DNA from: Prevotella sp. UBA1104 | GTDB lineage: Bacteria; Bacteroidota; Bacteroidia; Bacteroidales; Bacteroidaceae | Assembly (NCBI GenBank): GCA_002314055.1 | Contig: DCBP01000062.1 | Location: forward strand, 1 to 64,000 | Reading direction: 5' to 3' | Length of the DNA stretch: 64,000 nucleotides | Shown here: in pieces, positions 1 through 9,507 of the stretch | Numbering within the stretch: position 1 is the first letter of the stretch | Layout of the letters: every line of letters begins with the position of its first letter | Made by a program: the position numbers and the translations under genes | The notes under the pieces: model-generated | The model's input: only the letters and a program-made list of their open reading frames with translations | Databases searched by the model: none | Told to the model about the DNA's origin: nothing

Positions 1-120
1 ATTGAGGTGACTCTTTTATTGGCAGCTTCTTCCCCCCTTGGGGGGACTGATGGGGGCTCTAAAAGCAAGAAAGACGACCTTTAATCAGCATTAATCACTC
101 ATAACAACTAATAATCAGCC
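1..120. other. Leading intergenic stretch with GC-rich dyad
   Basis: No gene is visible before the HU-like protein. At 32-45 there is a perfect dyad, six C, TT, six G, within a C/G-rich segment that resembles the GC-rich intergenic hairpins elsewhere in the window (3891-3940 and 53295-53558). It may be the terminator or REP-like tail of a gene to the left, which cannot be seen. Confidence 0.35.
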
Positions 121-121
121 A

Positions 122-148
122 TTGCCATTGCCGGATGTTGTACCTTTG
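122..148 (+). promoter_or_regulatory. Promoter for the HU-like gene
   Basis: TACCTTTG at 141-148 matches the Bacteroidota -7 element TAnnTTTG exactly and is followed by C. A TTG at 122-124 lies 16 bases upstream, shorter than the usual 19-21, so the -33 element is weak. It implies an untranslated leader of roughly 110 bases before the ATG at 268. Confidence 0.55.
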
Positions 149-267
149 CATCGTGGTTCAGAAACAATGCCTTCCCGAATGGCGCGCAACGGAAACAGAG
201 GCAACGGCAAACGGACCGCAAGAGTTTATCAACAAATAATTTATAACCATTTAAAACACTAAAAATT

Positions 268-756
268 ATGTCAGCAGTAAAGAACGGAACTTTGTATTAT
301 CAGGTTTATCAGAACGCAAACGAGGGATCGGACAACTACAAGAAATGGTATGCCAGAGCAAAACACACCGAGACAGTAACCTTCAGTCAGCTAATCACCC
401 ACATGACGGAGCACAACGTCGGATATCCGCGAGGCGTGGTAACGGGAGTAATGATGTCGTTCGTCGACTGTCTGCTCGAAATCGTGGCACAGAGCAAGAA
501 GGTACAGCTCGGAGACCTCGGAACGTTCTATCTCGGCATCAACACCAAGCCGGCAGACAAATACGAGGAATTCACGCCTGCAACCAACATCAAGAGTTGC
601 GCCCTGCGCTTCCTCGCTTCGCAGACCAACGAGAACAACCTCTCGCGTGCAGCCTTCACCGCAGCGATGAGCTACAAGAACTTCAACTCGCTGATGAGCG
701 AAAAAGACAAGTCGCTCGTGGATGATGCTAAGGTTAAGCTGAACAAGACAGAGTGA
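268..756 (+). CDS. HU-like DNA-binding protein
   Basis: A 162-residue protein of the Bacteroidota histone-like family, longer than classical 90-residue HU because of extra sequence at both ends. The HU fold is seen in the helical start (TFSQLITHMTEHNVGYPRGVV), a helix ending in CLLEIVAQSKKVQLGDLGTF, and an arm region around residues 90-115. Members bind DNA without clear sequence preference and compact the nucleoid; this family is common in Bacteroides and Prevotella, often in several copies. It is monocistronic, with its own promoter upstream and a terminator at 800-844. The start follows an AAAATT stretch with no Shine-Dalgarno, usual for this phylum. The exact role is inferred from the family. 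Confidence 0.85.
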   Translation: MSAVKNGTLYYQVYQNANEGSDNYKKWYARAKHTETVTFSQLITHMTEHNVGYPRGVVTGVMMSFVDCLLEIVAQSKKVQLGDLGTFYLGINTKPADKYEEFTPATNIKSCALRFLASQTNENNLSRAAFTAAMSYKNFNSLMSEKDKSLVDDAKVKLNKTE

Positions 757-799
757 TACTCTACGAGATTTGATGCCATGAAAAACTAACACACCGGTA

Positions 800-844
800 A
801 CGAGCCAGATAAGTCATAACGGACTGTCTGGCCCGTTTTTCTTT
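800..844 (+). terminator. Intrinsic terminator after HU-like gene
   Basis: ACGAGCCAGA (800-809) pairs with TCTGGCCCGT (827-836), with one bulged mismatch, and is followed by TTTTTCTTT. Confidence 0.75.
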
Positions 845-938
845 ATTCTGCCCAAAAGAAGACTGATGCTTTCAGCTCAAGAAACTTGAATATTTTAGAG
901 AAACAAAAAGCCCAATGAATAAAATAAATTAGTAAAAC

Positions 939-969
939 TTGTAAATGCTAATTTTAATAGCTATCTTTG
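939..969 (+). promoter_or_regulatory. leuS promoter
   Basis: TTG at 939-941, a 20-base spacer and TATCTTTG at 962-969 match the Bacteroidota -33/-7 consensus. The start is expected near 976, giving a leader of about 45 bases before leuS. Confidence 0.7.
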
Positions 970-1022
970 CATGATATATACATATTATATATAATAAAGG
1001 AAAATAAAAATACAACAATACA

Positions 1023-3878
1023 ATGGAATACAACTTCAACGAGATTGAAAAAAAATGGCAACACCAGTGGGTTGAGGACAAGACCTACAAGGTGGCTGAA
1101 AACAAGGACAAAAAGAAATTCTATGTTCTTAATATGTTCCCGTATCCGTCGGGAGCCGGACTGCACGTGGGGCATCCGCTCGGATATATCGCTTCTGATA
1201 TCTACGCAAGATACAAAAGGCTGAACGGCTTCAACGTGCTCAATCCTATGGGATACGACGCCTACGGACTGCCGGCAGAACAGTATGCCATACAGACCGG
1301 ACAGCATCCGGCTATCACTACCGAGACGAATATCAACAGATACCGCGAACAGCTCGACAAGATAGGATTCTCGTTCGACTGGAGCCGCGAGATAAGAACC
1401 TGCGACCCGAAATACTACCACTGGACACAGTGGGCATTCCAGAAGATGTTCAACTCCTTCTACTGTCTGAAATGCCAAAAGGCAATGCCTATCGAAGAAC
1501 TCGTAAAGCAGTTTGCCGAAAAGGGTAGCGCCGCTGCCGAGAACGTGGCAAAGAGCGAGGAACTATCCTTCTCTGCCGACAAATGGAACAGCATGACAGA
1601 GAAAGAGCAGCAGCAGACACTCATGAACTACCGCATTGCATATATCGGAGAGACGATGGTGAACTGGTGTGCCGGACTGGGCACGGTGCTTGCCAACGAC
1701 GAGGTGGTTGACGGTGTGTCGGAGCGCGGAGGATACCCTGTGGTACAGAAGAAGATGCGCCAGTGGTGTCTAAGGGTGAGCGCATACTCACAGAGACTTC
1801 TCGACGGACTGAACACCGTGGACTGGAGCGACAGTATAAAGGAGACACAGAAAAACTGGATAGGACGCTCAGAGGGAACAGAGATGCAGTTTAAGGTAGC
1901 CGGACAGGATTGGGACTTCACTATCTTCACTACACGTGCAGATACTATATTTGGAGTAACATTCATGGTGCTCGCTCCAGAGAGCGAACTCGTGGAGAAA
2001 CTCACTACCAAGGAGCAGAAAGCCGAAGTGGACGAATATCTCGCATACGTGAAGAAACGTACCGAACTCGACCGTATGGCTAACCACAAGGTTACGGGAG
2101 TGTTCTCAGGCTCGTATGCCGTAAATCCGTTTACGGGCGAGAATATACCTATCTGGATTTCAGAATACGTACTTGCCGGATACGGTACGGGAGCCATCAT
2201 GGCAGTGCCGGCACACGACTCGCGCGACTATGCCTTTGCAAAGCATTTCAACCTGCCGATAATCCCACTTATCGAGGGTGCCGACGTTAGCGAAGAGAGT
2301 TTCGACGCCAAGGAGGGAACGGTTTGCAATTCGCCTGCTGAAGGAAAACAGACGGCTGACGGATTCTCACTCAACGGACTGTCGGTGAAGGAGGCTATCG
2401 CCGCTACGAAGAAGTATGTTACGGAGAAGGGAATAGGACGCGTAAAGGTGAACTACCGTCTGCGCGACGCCATCTTCTCTCGTCAGAGATATTGGGGAGA
2501 GCCGTTCCCTGTTTACTACAAGGACGACGTGCCGTATATGATTCCAGAAGAATGTCTGCCGCTACAGTTGCCGGAGGTTGACCAGTATAAGCCTACCGAG
2601 ACTGGAGAGCCGCCATTGGGACACGCACAGAAATGGGCTTGGGATACGGAGAAGAAAGAGGTGGTAGACAAATCTCTCGTCAACAACACCACTGTCTTCC
2701 CGCTCGAACTCAACACCATGCCGGGATTTGCCGGTTCGTCGGCATATTATCTGAGATACATGGATCCGCACGACGACAAGGCGCTCGTTTCGAAAGAAGC
2801 CGATGAATACTGGCAGAATGTAGACCTATATGTGGGAGGTACGGAGCATGCCACCGGACACCTTATCTATTCAAGGTTCTGGAACAAGTTCCTCTTCGAC
2901 CTCGGAGTGTCATGCAAGGAAGAACCGTTCCAGAAACTCGTAAACCAGGGAATGATACAGGGACGCTCAAACTTTGTTTACCGCATCAACAGCGACGACC
3001 ACTCTAAGGCTCCAGTCTTCGTAAGTCTCAATCTGAAAGACAAATACGAGGTTACGCCAATCCACGTAGACGTGAATATCGTTCACGGCGACTTGCTCGA
3101 CACTGAGGCCTTCAAGAAATGGCGCCCAGAATATGAGAATGCCGAGTTTATACTCGAAGACGGAAAGTATGTTTGCGGATGGGCAATAGAGAAGATGTCG
3201 AAGTCGATGTTCAACGTTGTCAACCCGGATATGATTGTAGAGAAATACGGTGCCGACACCTTGCGCCTCTATGAGATGTTCCTCGGACCGGTAGAGGCAA
3301 GCAAGCCATGGGACACTAACGGAATCGACGGTTGCCACCGCTTCCTGAAAAAGCTGTGGGCTCTCTTCTATAGTCGCGACGGACAGTTCCTGCCTAACGA
3401 CGAGGAGGCAACACCGGAGCAGCTCAAGAGCGTTCATAAGCTGATAAAGAAGGTTACTCACGACATTGAGCACTTCTCTTACAATACCAGCATCTCGGCA
3501 TTCATGATTTGCGTTGGAGAGTTGCAGCAGATGAAATGCCACAACAAGCAGTTGCTGCAAGACGTTGTAGTTCTCATCGCACCGTTCGCACCGCATATCG
3601 CCGAGGAACTGTGGCATCAGCTCGGCAACACCGGCACCGTATGCGACGCCGAATGGCCTGTATGCAACGAGCAGTATCTCGTGGAAAGCTCTATGCAGCT
3701 TACAATCTCATTTAACGGAAAGGCACGCTACCAGAAGCAGTTCCCGGTAGATGCCGACAACGAGACGATAAAGAACGAGGTGCTCGCCGACGAAAAGAGC
3801 CAGAAATACCTTGAGGGCAAGCAGGTCGTAAAGGTTATCGTGGTTCCTAAGAAAATCGTGAACGTAGTAATAAAATAA
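1023..3878 (+). CDS. leuS: Leucyl-tRNA synthetase
   Basis: Charges tRNA-Leu with leucine in the cytoplasm. The 951-residue class I synthetase starts with [16 protein letters not shown], typical of bacterial LeuRS. The HIGH-type motif is HVGH at residues 48-51 after FPYPSGAGL. The CP1 editing domain is recognisable around residues 250-420 ([15 protein letters not shown], later [15 protein letters not shown]). The KMSKS loop is at residues 724-728, followed by the anticodon-binding helices and a C-terminal domain ending [12 protein letters not shown]. It is longer than the E. coli enzyme (about 860), as usual in Bacteroidota, with extra sequence near residues 150-200 and 620-710. It is transcribed from its own promoter and followed by a GC-rich hairpin. 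Confidence 0.97.
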   Translation: MEYNFNEIEKKWQHQWVEDKTYKVAENKDKKKFYVLNMFPYPSGAGLHVGHPLGYIASDIYARYKRLNGFNVLNPMGYDAYGLPAEQYAIQTGQHPAITTETNINRYREQLDKIGFSFDWSREIRTCDPKYYHWTQWAFQKMFNSFYCLKCQKAMPIEELVKQFAEKGSAAAENVAKSEELSFSADKWNSMTEKEQQQTLMNYRIAYIGETMVNWCAGLGTVLANDEVVDGVSERGGYPVVQKKMRQWCLRVSAYSQRLLDGLNTVDWSDSIKETQKNWIGRSEGTEMQFKVAGQDWDFTIFTTRADTIFGVTFMVLAPESELVEKLTTKEQKAEVDEYLAYVKKRTELDRMANHKVTGVFSGSYAVNPFTGENIPIWISEYVLAGYGTGAIMAVPAHDSRDYAFAKHFNLPIIPLIEGADVSEESFDAKEGTVCNSPAEGKQTADGFSLNGLSVKEAIAATKKYVTEKGIGRVKVNYRLRDAIFSRQRYWGEPFPVYYKDDVPYMIPEECLPLQLPEVDQYKPTETGEPPLGHAQKWAWDTEKKEVVDKSLVNNTTVFPLELNTMPGFAGSSAYYLRYMDPHDDKALVSKEADEYWQNVDLYVGGTEHATGHLIYSRFWNKFLFDLGVSCKEEPFQKLVNQGMIQGRSNFVYRINSDDHSKAPVFVSLNLKDKYEVTPIHVDVNIVHGDLLDTEAFKKWRPEYENAEFILEDGKYVCGWAIEKMSKSMFNVVNPDMIVEKYGADTLRLYEMFLGPVEASKPWDTNGIDGCHRFLKKLWALFYSRDGQFLPNDEEATPEQLKSVHKLIKKVTHDIEHFSYNTSISAFMICVGELQQMKCHNKQLLQDVVVLIAPFAPHIAEELWHQLGNTGTVCDAEWPVCNEQYLVESSMQLTISFNGKARYQKQFPVDADNETIKNEVLADEKSQKYLEGKQVVKVIVVPKKIVNVVIK

Positions 3879-3890
3879 TATCTTTATACA

Positions 3891-3940
3891 TTAATCCCTT
3901 CTCCTTCCTGCCCACAGGCAGTGGCGGGGAGGGGATTGAT
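3891..3940. terminator. GC-rich hairpin after leuS
   Basis: AATCCC (3893-3898) pairs with GGGATT (3932-3937), with a nested CTTCCTGCC/GGCAG stem. The tail is weak in T, so it may be a REP-like element rather than a pure terminator. Confidence 0.45.
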
Positions 3941-3978
3941 GGTTTTCTTGTATTATCCATAAAACTTAACACACCACT

Positions 3979-4983
3979 ATGGCAAACATCAACATCACTG
4001 CCGATAAGAAGAAAAAGAACAGATTCCTTAGTTTTCTGAAAAGCGATACGGGGAAAATGGTAATGGGAGAGGCTCGAGACTATTTCAATATCACTCTCGG
4101 ACTGATGCTGTATACCTTCGGGTTTACGGTATTCTTGCTGCCGTATGAGATAGTAACCGGAGGTATTGCCGGTATCGGAGCCATTATCTTCTATGCCACG
4201 AAATTCCCGGTGCAATGGACGTTCTTCATAATCAACGCAATACTTATCGTGGCGGCGCTGAAGGAACTCGGACTGAAATTCCTTGCCAAGACGATTTATG
4301 CCACCTTTGCTATCACGGTAATGCTCGACCTGGCGCAGAAGGTTGTGGAAATGCCCGACGGGACTTTTTATAAACTCATGGGCGACGGAAACGATTTCAT
4401 GTCGCTCATCATCGGATGTATGCTCACGGGAACGGCTCTTGCCATTGTATTCTTGAGCAACGGCAGCACGGGAGGAACGGATATCATTGCCGCCGTGGTC
4501 AACAAGCACCACAACGTGTCGCTCGGTAAGGCGCTCATTATGGTTGACCTTGTCATTATCGGCAGCTGTCTGGCAGTAGACAGCTTCGGACCATTCCCGG
4601 TAAGATGTCAGAAGGTGGTGTTCGGACTTTGCACGATGTTCATAGAGTGTAACATGCTCGACTTTGTAATGAGCTGGCAGAGGCAGTCGGTACAGTTTAT
4701 GATTTTCTCGAAGAAATATCAGGAAATCGCCAATGCCATCGCCAAGCAGACCGACCATACAATGACTATCCTCGACGGACATGGCTGGTATTCCGGTCAT
4801 CCAACGAAGGTTATCTGTCTTATGGCAAAGAAGCGCGAGAGTGTTATTATATTCAGAATAATTAAATCCATCGACCCGAATGCCTTCGTAAGCCAGAGCA
4901 GCGTACAGGGTGTTTTCGGCGAGGGCTTCGACCCGATAAAAGTAGAGGTGAAAAAGGACAAGGCGGAAGAAAAGGCTGAGTAA
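3979..4983 (+). CDS. YitT-family membrane protein
   Basis: A 334-residue polytopic protein of the YitT family (DUF161 plus C-terminal DUF2179). Several hydrophobic segments lie between about residues 30 and 215, including the family-typical ETVTGGIAGIG-like turn (here YEIVTGGIAGIGAII near residue 57) and the repeat-like FLSNGSTGGTDIIAAVVNK near residues 157-175. The soluble tail from about residue 230 (YQEIANAIAKQTDHTMTILDGHGWYSG) is the DUF2179 domain. The biological role is not established; some members are called membrane transporters without proof. It lies between leuS and rdgB on the same strand, with a decamer repeat array behind it. Confidence 0.85.
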   Translation: MANINITADKKKKNRFLSFLKSDTGKMVMGEARDYFNITLGLMLYTFGFTVFLLPYEIVTGGIAGIGAIIFYATKFPVQWTFFIINAILIVAALKELGLKFLAKTIYATFAITVMLDLAQKVVEMPDGTFYKLMGDGNDFMSLIIGCMLTGTALAIVFLSNGSTGGTDIIAAVVNKHHNVSLGKALIMVDLVIIGSCLAVDSFGPFPVRCQKVVFGLCTMFIECNMLDFVMSWQRQSVQFMIFSKKYQEIANAIAKQTDHTMTILDGHGWYSGHPTKVICLMAKKRESVIIFRIIKSIDPNAFVSQSSVQGVFGEGFDPIKVEVKKDKAEEKAE

Positions 4984-4984
4984 T

Positions 4985-5036
4985 CGGAGTCTCATAACTC
5001 CCATAACTCTCAGTCCTCTCAGTTCTCCCCCAAAAT
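4985..5036. repeat. Decamer repeat array, copy A
   Basis: Imperfect tandem units of the type CTCATAACTC / CCATAACTCT / CAGTCCTCTC / AGTTCTCCCC. On the minus strand this reads GGGAGNNNTG-like and is the same family as the arrays at 14099-14184 and 57771-57852. Like them it sits between two co-directional genes with the CTCCC side on the coding strand. Confidence 0.6.
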
Positions 5037-5061
5037 CCCAGAATCCAATAAAAATAATAAA

Positions 5062-5670
5062 ATGAAAATAGTATTTGCAACTAACAACAAGAATAAGCTC
5101 TCTGAGATTAGAGCCATTTTAGGAGACAGTTTTGAGGTTCTCTCCCTCAACGACATCAACTGCCATGTTGACATCCCTGAAACCGGAAAGACTCTTGAGG
5201 AGAATGCCGCCATCAAGGCGGAATACGTATATAGAAATTATGGACTGAGCGTCTTTGCCGACGACACCGGACTGGAGGTGGAGGCTCTCGACGGAGCTCC
5301 CGGCGTATTCTCTGCGCGCTATGCCGGAGGTGAGGGGCACGACAGCGAAGCTAACATGAAAAAACTGCTGCATGAACTCGATGGGAAAGTCAACAGAAAG
5401 GCACAGTTCCGCACCGTCATCGCCTTCATCCATTCAGAAGAAGGGGAGAGCGGCGGCATGCCTGAACCGATACTCTTCGAGGGCGTTTGCAAGGGGGAGA
5501 TTATTAAGGAAAAAAGAGGTAGCTCCGGGTTTGGATACGATCCCGTTTTCATGCCCGAAGGATACAACGAGACGTTTGCTGAACTGGGCAACGGGATTAA
5601 AAACAAGATATCCCACAGGGCAAAGGCTGTGGAAAGCTTTGCAAAATATCTGAAGGAAAATAAAGAGTAG
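5062..5670 (+). CDS. rdgB: Non-canonical purine NTP pyrophosphatase
   Basis: A 202-residue RdgB/HAM1 (Ham1p-like) protein that hydrolyses ITP, dITP and XTP to the monophosphates, keeping deaminated purines out of DNA and RNA. Family motifs are clear: [16 protein letters not shown] at the N-terminus, [20 protein letters not shown] with the catalytic acidic residues near residues 68-87, [11 protein letters not shown] around residue 153 for base recognition, and [11 protein letters not shown] near the end. Length and order are normal. It lies 78 bases after the YitT-family gene, separated by the decamer array. Confidence 0.95.
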   Translation: MKIVFATNNKNKLSEIRAILGDSFEVLSLNDINCHVDIPETGKTLEENAAIKAEYVYRNYGLSVFADDTGLEVEALDGAPGVFSARYAGGEGHDSEANMKKLLHELDGKVNRKAQFRTVIAFIHSEEGESGGMPEPILFEGVCKGEIIKEKRGSSGFGYDPVFMPEGYNETFAELGNGIKNKISHRAKAVESFAKYLKENKE

Positions 5671-5700
5671 AATACAGGGTATTAAATCCGGAACTTGAAT

Positions 5701-5747
5701 AATATAACTGGCAGTTGACAATAAATATTAAAACTGTCAGTTATATT
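5701..5747. promoter_or_regulatory. Long hairpin before porZ
   Basis: The arms 5701-5716 and 5732-5747 are reverse complements over 15 of 16 bases with a 15-base A/T-rich loop. It ends 24 bases before the porZ start codon. It has no G/C-rich core and no clean T tail for rdgB, so a terminator, a leader structure or an operator are all possible. Confidence 0.5.
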
Positions 5748-5771
5748 ATATATAAACATATACATTATTTT

Positions 5772-7880
5772 ATGCGCAGAATAATCAGAACTATAATATC
5801 TCTAACGGTAGCTTTCGCCGCCAATGCCAATGCCGACACCTTCGACAACTGGAAGGCGTACATGGCTTACGGTAATATCACAGACATTGAGCCGGCTGGG
5901 AAAATGGTATACGTGCTTAGCTCTAACTCGCTGTTCTCATACAACAGCAACGACGGGAGCGTTATTGCATACAACAAGGTGTTCCCGCTCAGCGACTGTA
6001 CCATATCAAAGATAACATGGAACAGCAATGTCAAAAAGCTTGCCATTGCATACGACAACGGAAATATCGACCTGCTCGACAATAACGGAAAGGTGGAGAA
6101 TGTTGCAGGATATAAAGACAAGACAATGACTGTGGACAAGACCATCAATAATGTTGTCGCCGACGGAAACCTTGCTTATCTTTGTACTGCCTTCGGACTG
6201 GTTCAGGTTGACATGAGCGGAGCTTATATCCGGGAAACTTTCAATATGGGGAAGAATGTAACGAACTGCGCCATAAAGGGTAATGACATTTATATCCAAA
6301 CCGGTGAAGGAATATATAAGGGAAACGTTAACGATAATCTCGTTAACCCGGCAAGCTGGAAGAAAAGCTATGACGATGTTGACTTCAGTCATGCCAACGA
6401 CATCAGTGTTACCACCGACGACGGATACACCCGGTATTATACGTACGACAAGACGAACAAATGCTACTGGACTAACCAGAAGGACCAGAAGTTGCAGGCG
6501 TATACCATAACTGCCGACGGCACAAAGACGGTAATAAAGCAAGACATCATTCCAGATGCTCCGCTCTATAACGTCTTCGGATTCATGACCGTACAGAACA
6601 ACAAGTTGTATGCCTGCAACGGTGGCGAATGGGACTCGAATATACCTGCCGCAATACAAGTTTACGATCCAAGCAACGAGGCATGGCAATTCTACGACGG
6701 CGAAGGAATAGAAGAACATTATAACGTAAAATTCAACGACATCCTGTGTCTCGCCGTAGACCCGCGCGACGACAGTCATGTAATGGCGGGAAACCAATAC
6801 GGAATACTTGAATTCAAAGACGGTATAGCCATTAACCACTACGACAGAAAGAACAGTCTGATAACTCCTATCGCAAACTTCAGCGACAGGTACCAGATTA
6901 TAACATCGATGTTCTACGACAGCAATGCAAACCTGTGGATTTCCAACTCTTCTGCTGAGAATAAACGACTCATCGTTTATACAGCCGACAACAAATGGAC
7001 GGCACCCGAAAAGCAGTTTGATGCCTCGCAGGCGGTAAACTCCAAGATTATGATGGACAGGAGCGGAAGAATATGGATCTCCAGCGGAAGATATGGCGGA
7101 AACGGTGTCTTCTGCTATTCGGCAGACCTCAACAACCTCTACTCCTATACCAACTTCACAAACGAAGACGGTTCGGCTATCGGAACGATGGAATTCCTCC
7201 GACAGGTGGTGGAAGACAAAGACGGGAACATCTGGGTGGCAACAAGCAACGGACTGCTCACGCTGACTCCAGAATACCAGGCTAATCCGGCTCTCGGATT
7301 CTATCAGGTGAAGGTGCCGCGAAACGACGGTACTAACTATGCCGACTATCTGCTCTCGGGAGCCAACATCACAAGCATTGCCGTGGACAATGCCAACCGC
7401 AAATGGGTGGGGACATACAATAACGGAGTGTATGTGGTAAGCAGCGACAATATGGTGCAGGAGGCCCATTTCAAGGCAGAAGACTCTTATCTGCTTTCCG
7501 ACAAAATACAGTATATCACAATAAATCCCGTAAGCGGAAGAGTATATATCGGCACAGACAAGGGATTGTGTTCCGTGGAGAGCAATGCAAGTCAGACTTT
7601 CGACAGTATGGACAAAGACAACGTTTGGGCTTACCCGAATCCCGTGAAGCCAGACTATACAGGACTTATCACCGTAGTCGGCCTCTCATACAATGCCGAT
7701 GTGAAGATTACTACGACAAACGGAGTGCTCGTGGCACAGGGCAGAAGCAACGGCGGATCATTTAAATGGGACGGCAAAGACTTGAAGGGTAAGCGCGTGG
7801 CAAGTGGCGTGTATATGGTAAACACCGCTACGGAAAGCGGAGAGAGCGGAACGGTATGCAAAATCGCCGTGATAAACTGA
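5772..7880 (+). CDS. porZ: Type IX secretion system protein PorZ
   Basis: A 702-residue exported protein. The ATG at 5772 is preferred over one at 5715 because it places a Sec signal peptide (MRRIIRTIISLTVAFAANANA) at the N-terminus and avoids starting inside a hairpin. The mature protein begins DTFDNWKAYMAYGNITDIEPAG and runs through two-component-regulator-type beta-propeller blades (GNIWVATSNGLLTLTPE, RKWVGTYNNGVYV, GRVYIGTDKGL). The last 90 residues form a type IX-like C-terminal domain (YPNPVKPDYTGLITV ... GVYMVNTATESG). This order, length and opening match PorZ, part of the cell-surface attachment complex that works with the PorU sortase and processes LPS-linked cargo. Family knowledge gives the role; the name is inferred. 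porG lies elsewhere in the window. Confidence 0.8.
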   Translation: MRRIIRTIISLTVAFAANANADTFDNWKAYMAYGNITDIEPAGKMVYVLSSNSLFSYNSNDGSVIAYNKVFPLSDCTISKITWNSNVKKLAIAYDNGNIDLLDNNGKVENVAGYKDKTMTVDKTINNVVADGNLAYLCTAFGLVQVDMSGAYIRETFNMGKNVTNCAIKGNDIYIQTGEGIYKGNVNDNLVNPASWKKSYDDVDFSHANDISVTTDDGYTRYYTYDKTNKCYWTNQKDQKLQAYTITADGTKTVIKQDIIPDAPLYNVFGFMTVQNNKLYACNGGEWDSNIPAAIQVYDPSNEAWQFYDGEGIEEHYNVKFNDILCLAVDPRDDSHVMAGNQYGILEFKDGIAINHYDRKNSLITPIANFSDRYQIITSMFYDSNANLWISNSSAENKRLIVYTADNKWTAPEKQFDASQAVNSKIMMDRSGRIWISSGRYGGNGVFCYSADLNNLYSYTNFTNEDGSAIGTMEFLRQVVEDKDGNIWVATSNGLLTLTPEYQANPALGFYQVKVPRNDGTNYADYLLSGANITSIAVDNANRKWVGTYNNGVYVVSSDNMVQEAHFKAEDSYLLSDKIQYITINPVSGRVYIGTDKGLCSVESNASQTFDSMDKDNVWAYPNPVKPDYTGLITVVGLSYNADVKITTTNGVLVAQGRSNGGSFKWDGKDLKGKRVASGVYMVNTATESGESGTVCKIAVIN

Positions 7881-7916
7881 CGACACAAGTATTTTGAAGA
7901 CTAAAGAAGAGAACTG

Positions 7917-9458
7917 GTGAAAAATATTCATAGAATTATCCTCGTGGCAATTATTGCCGCAATAGTTGCATTCAACTATTACGGTGAATATTGTGCACAC
8001 TGCGACGGATATGGATGGGACGGATGCTTTACATACAGGGCAATGGTCTTAAACGGATGGGACGAATATGCTTCGGGCTGCATCAGCGATTACCATTCCC
8101 ACAGAATGCTGCATTTCTTAATAATACATTATATAATAAAAGCCTTGTCGCTGCCGTTCTCTCCACATAATGTGATGCTCACATGCAGCATTGCGAATAC
8201 CGTTATGCTTGCAGTTGCCGTTTTCTTCTTTTTCAGAATATCTAATAAGGAAGGATGGAAAAGAAGGACGGAAATAATTGTGTTTTCCTTTTTATTCTTT
8301 AATTTCCATGTGCTGAAGTTTATGGGCTACTGTCCGGTAATGACCGACATGCCAGCCTTTGCCCTTTGCGTAGCATTGGTATATTATTGTGTTTCGAAAA
8401 ATAAGGTGGCGGTTGTCGTTACCGGACTGATAAGTGTTGTGGTGTTTCCTATCCTGTCGCTCATGGCTTTCCTTATGCTCTGTCTGCCGGATGAGCCGCT
8501 GAGGAGCTTCTCTGACAAGGAAAAAGATAAGGAAGGGTATAACGCAAACAGAATTCTTAATGCCACGATGCGCTGCCTTATAACAGTATGGCTGCCATTA
8601 GCCTTCGTGACATACATATTCTTCAGATTATACGTTAAGAACGTTGGCGACTACAAATCGGTATTCATCGCGCGCTATCCTGAGAACATATATATATCTG
8701 TAGCGGCAATATTGGCATACGTAATATTCTATTGGTTTGCCACAAGCCCACTGCAAGTAGACTTTCTTGCAATGCTAAAACCTTTTAGGGAACGGCGCCG
8801 CATCTTCCTTTCCATTGTTGCCGTTGTAGCATTCGTTGCTATATACACATTGCCCACAGTGTTATGCTATAAGGGAAACTTCTCGCTCGTAAACGAATTC
8901 GCACAAATATGTCAGTTCCCTGCCACCGACATTCTTATTTTCCTCGAGACTCCGTTCGTATATCTTGGTTTGGGATTTGTCTTCCTTATGATTAAATGGA
9001 AGAGTGTTTGCCGGGAAACGATGGCGCGCGGCACGGGAGTATACGCCATTCTGATACTTGCCGTTGTCTTCCTTGCGGATATCGAGACGAGAAAAATAAT
9101 ATACTTCTATATCTTCCTGTTGCCGATGCTTGCCAAGGTTATTGAGAAACTGAATATAAGCAGGGCGCGGGCTATTACCATTGTTGCAATACAGCTTTTC
9201 CTCTCCTTTTTCTGGTTCAGAATAAATGTGGACGGGATAAAAGAAGCGTTTGCAACATACGACAATGAGGTGTATATGCAGATGCCGGCTCAAAGGTATT
9301 ATATGTTCCAGGGACCATGGCAGTCGCACGAGATGTATCTTACCTTCATGTTCGTCGCACTGATTTTCTTTTTCGCCTACCGCGGCATACTTAAAACTGA
9401 AAGCAGCTGCGGAGAAACGGAAGAGAACAATAAGACAGAAAACAATAAACTGAAATAA
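7917..9458 (+). CDS. Polytopic membrane protein, glycan cluster
   Basis: A 513-residue protein with a GTG start and about ten hydrophobic segments from residue 6 to 495. It has a periplasmic-looking stretch after the first segment rich in Cys, Trp and His (YCAHCDGYGWDGCFTYRAM, then DYHSHRMLHFLII). The arrangement, a first helix followed by a conserved acidic/aromatic loop and many helices, resembles GT-C glycosyltransferases, but no defining motif was recognised. It starts a run of four + strand genes with tiny gaps (next gene 49 bases downstream) ending in a GT2 transferase and an acyltransferase, so a part in surface polysaccharide or lipid-linked sugar assembly is inferred. The C-terminus is a short Glu/Asn/Lys-rich cytoplasmic tail. 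Confidence 0.6.
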   Translation: MKNIHRIILVAIIAAIVAFNYYGEYCAHCDGYGWDGCFTYRAMVLNGWDEYASGCISDYHSHRMLHFLIIHYIIKALSLPFSPHNVMLTCSIANTVMLAVAVFFFFRISNKEGWKRRTEIIVFSFLFFNFHVLKFMGYCPVMTDMPAFALCVALVYYCVSKNKVAVVVTGLISVVVFPILSLMAFLMLCLPDEPLRSFSDKEKDKEGYNANRILNATMRCLITVWLPLAFVTYIFFRLYVKNVGDYKSVFIARYPENIYISVAAILAYVIFYWFATSPLQVDFLAMLKPFRERRRIFLSIVAVVAFVAIYTLPTVLCYKGNFSLVNEFAQICQFPATDILIFLETPFVYLGLGFVFLMIKWKSVCRETMARGTGVYAILILAVVFLADIETRKIIYFYIFLLPMLAKVIEKLNISRARAITIVAIQLFLSFFWFRINVDGIKEAFATYDNEVYMQMPAQRYYMFQGPWQSHEMYLTFMFVALIFFFAYRGILKTESSCGETEENNKTENNKLK

Positions 9459-9507
9459 AAAGATAGCAAAATTGCCACTATATAATAAGGAATAAAGGAA
9501 ACGGCAA

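Noticed and set aside
3847..5004. A 385-codon - strand open frame
   Set aside because: Antisense to the YitT-family gene, starting within a decamer repeat and ending inside leuS.
6006..7469. A 487-codon - strand open frame
   Set aside because: Antisense to porZ; no signal peptide, no domain, no start context.
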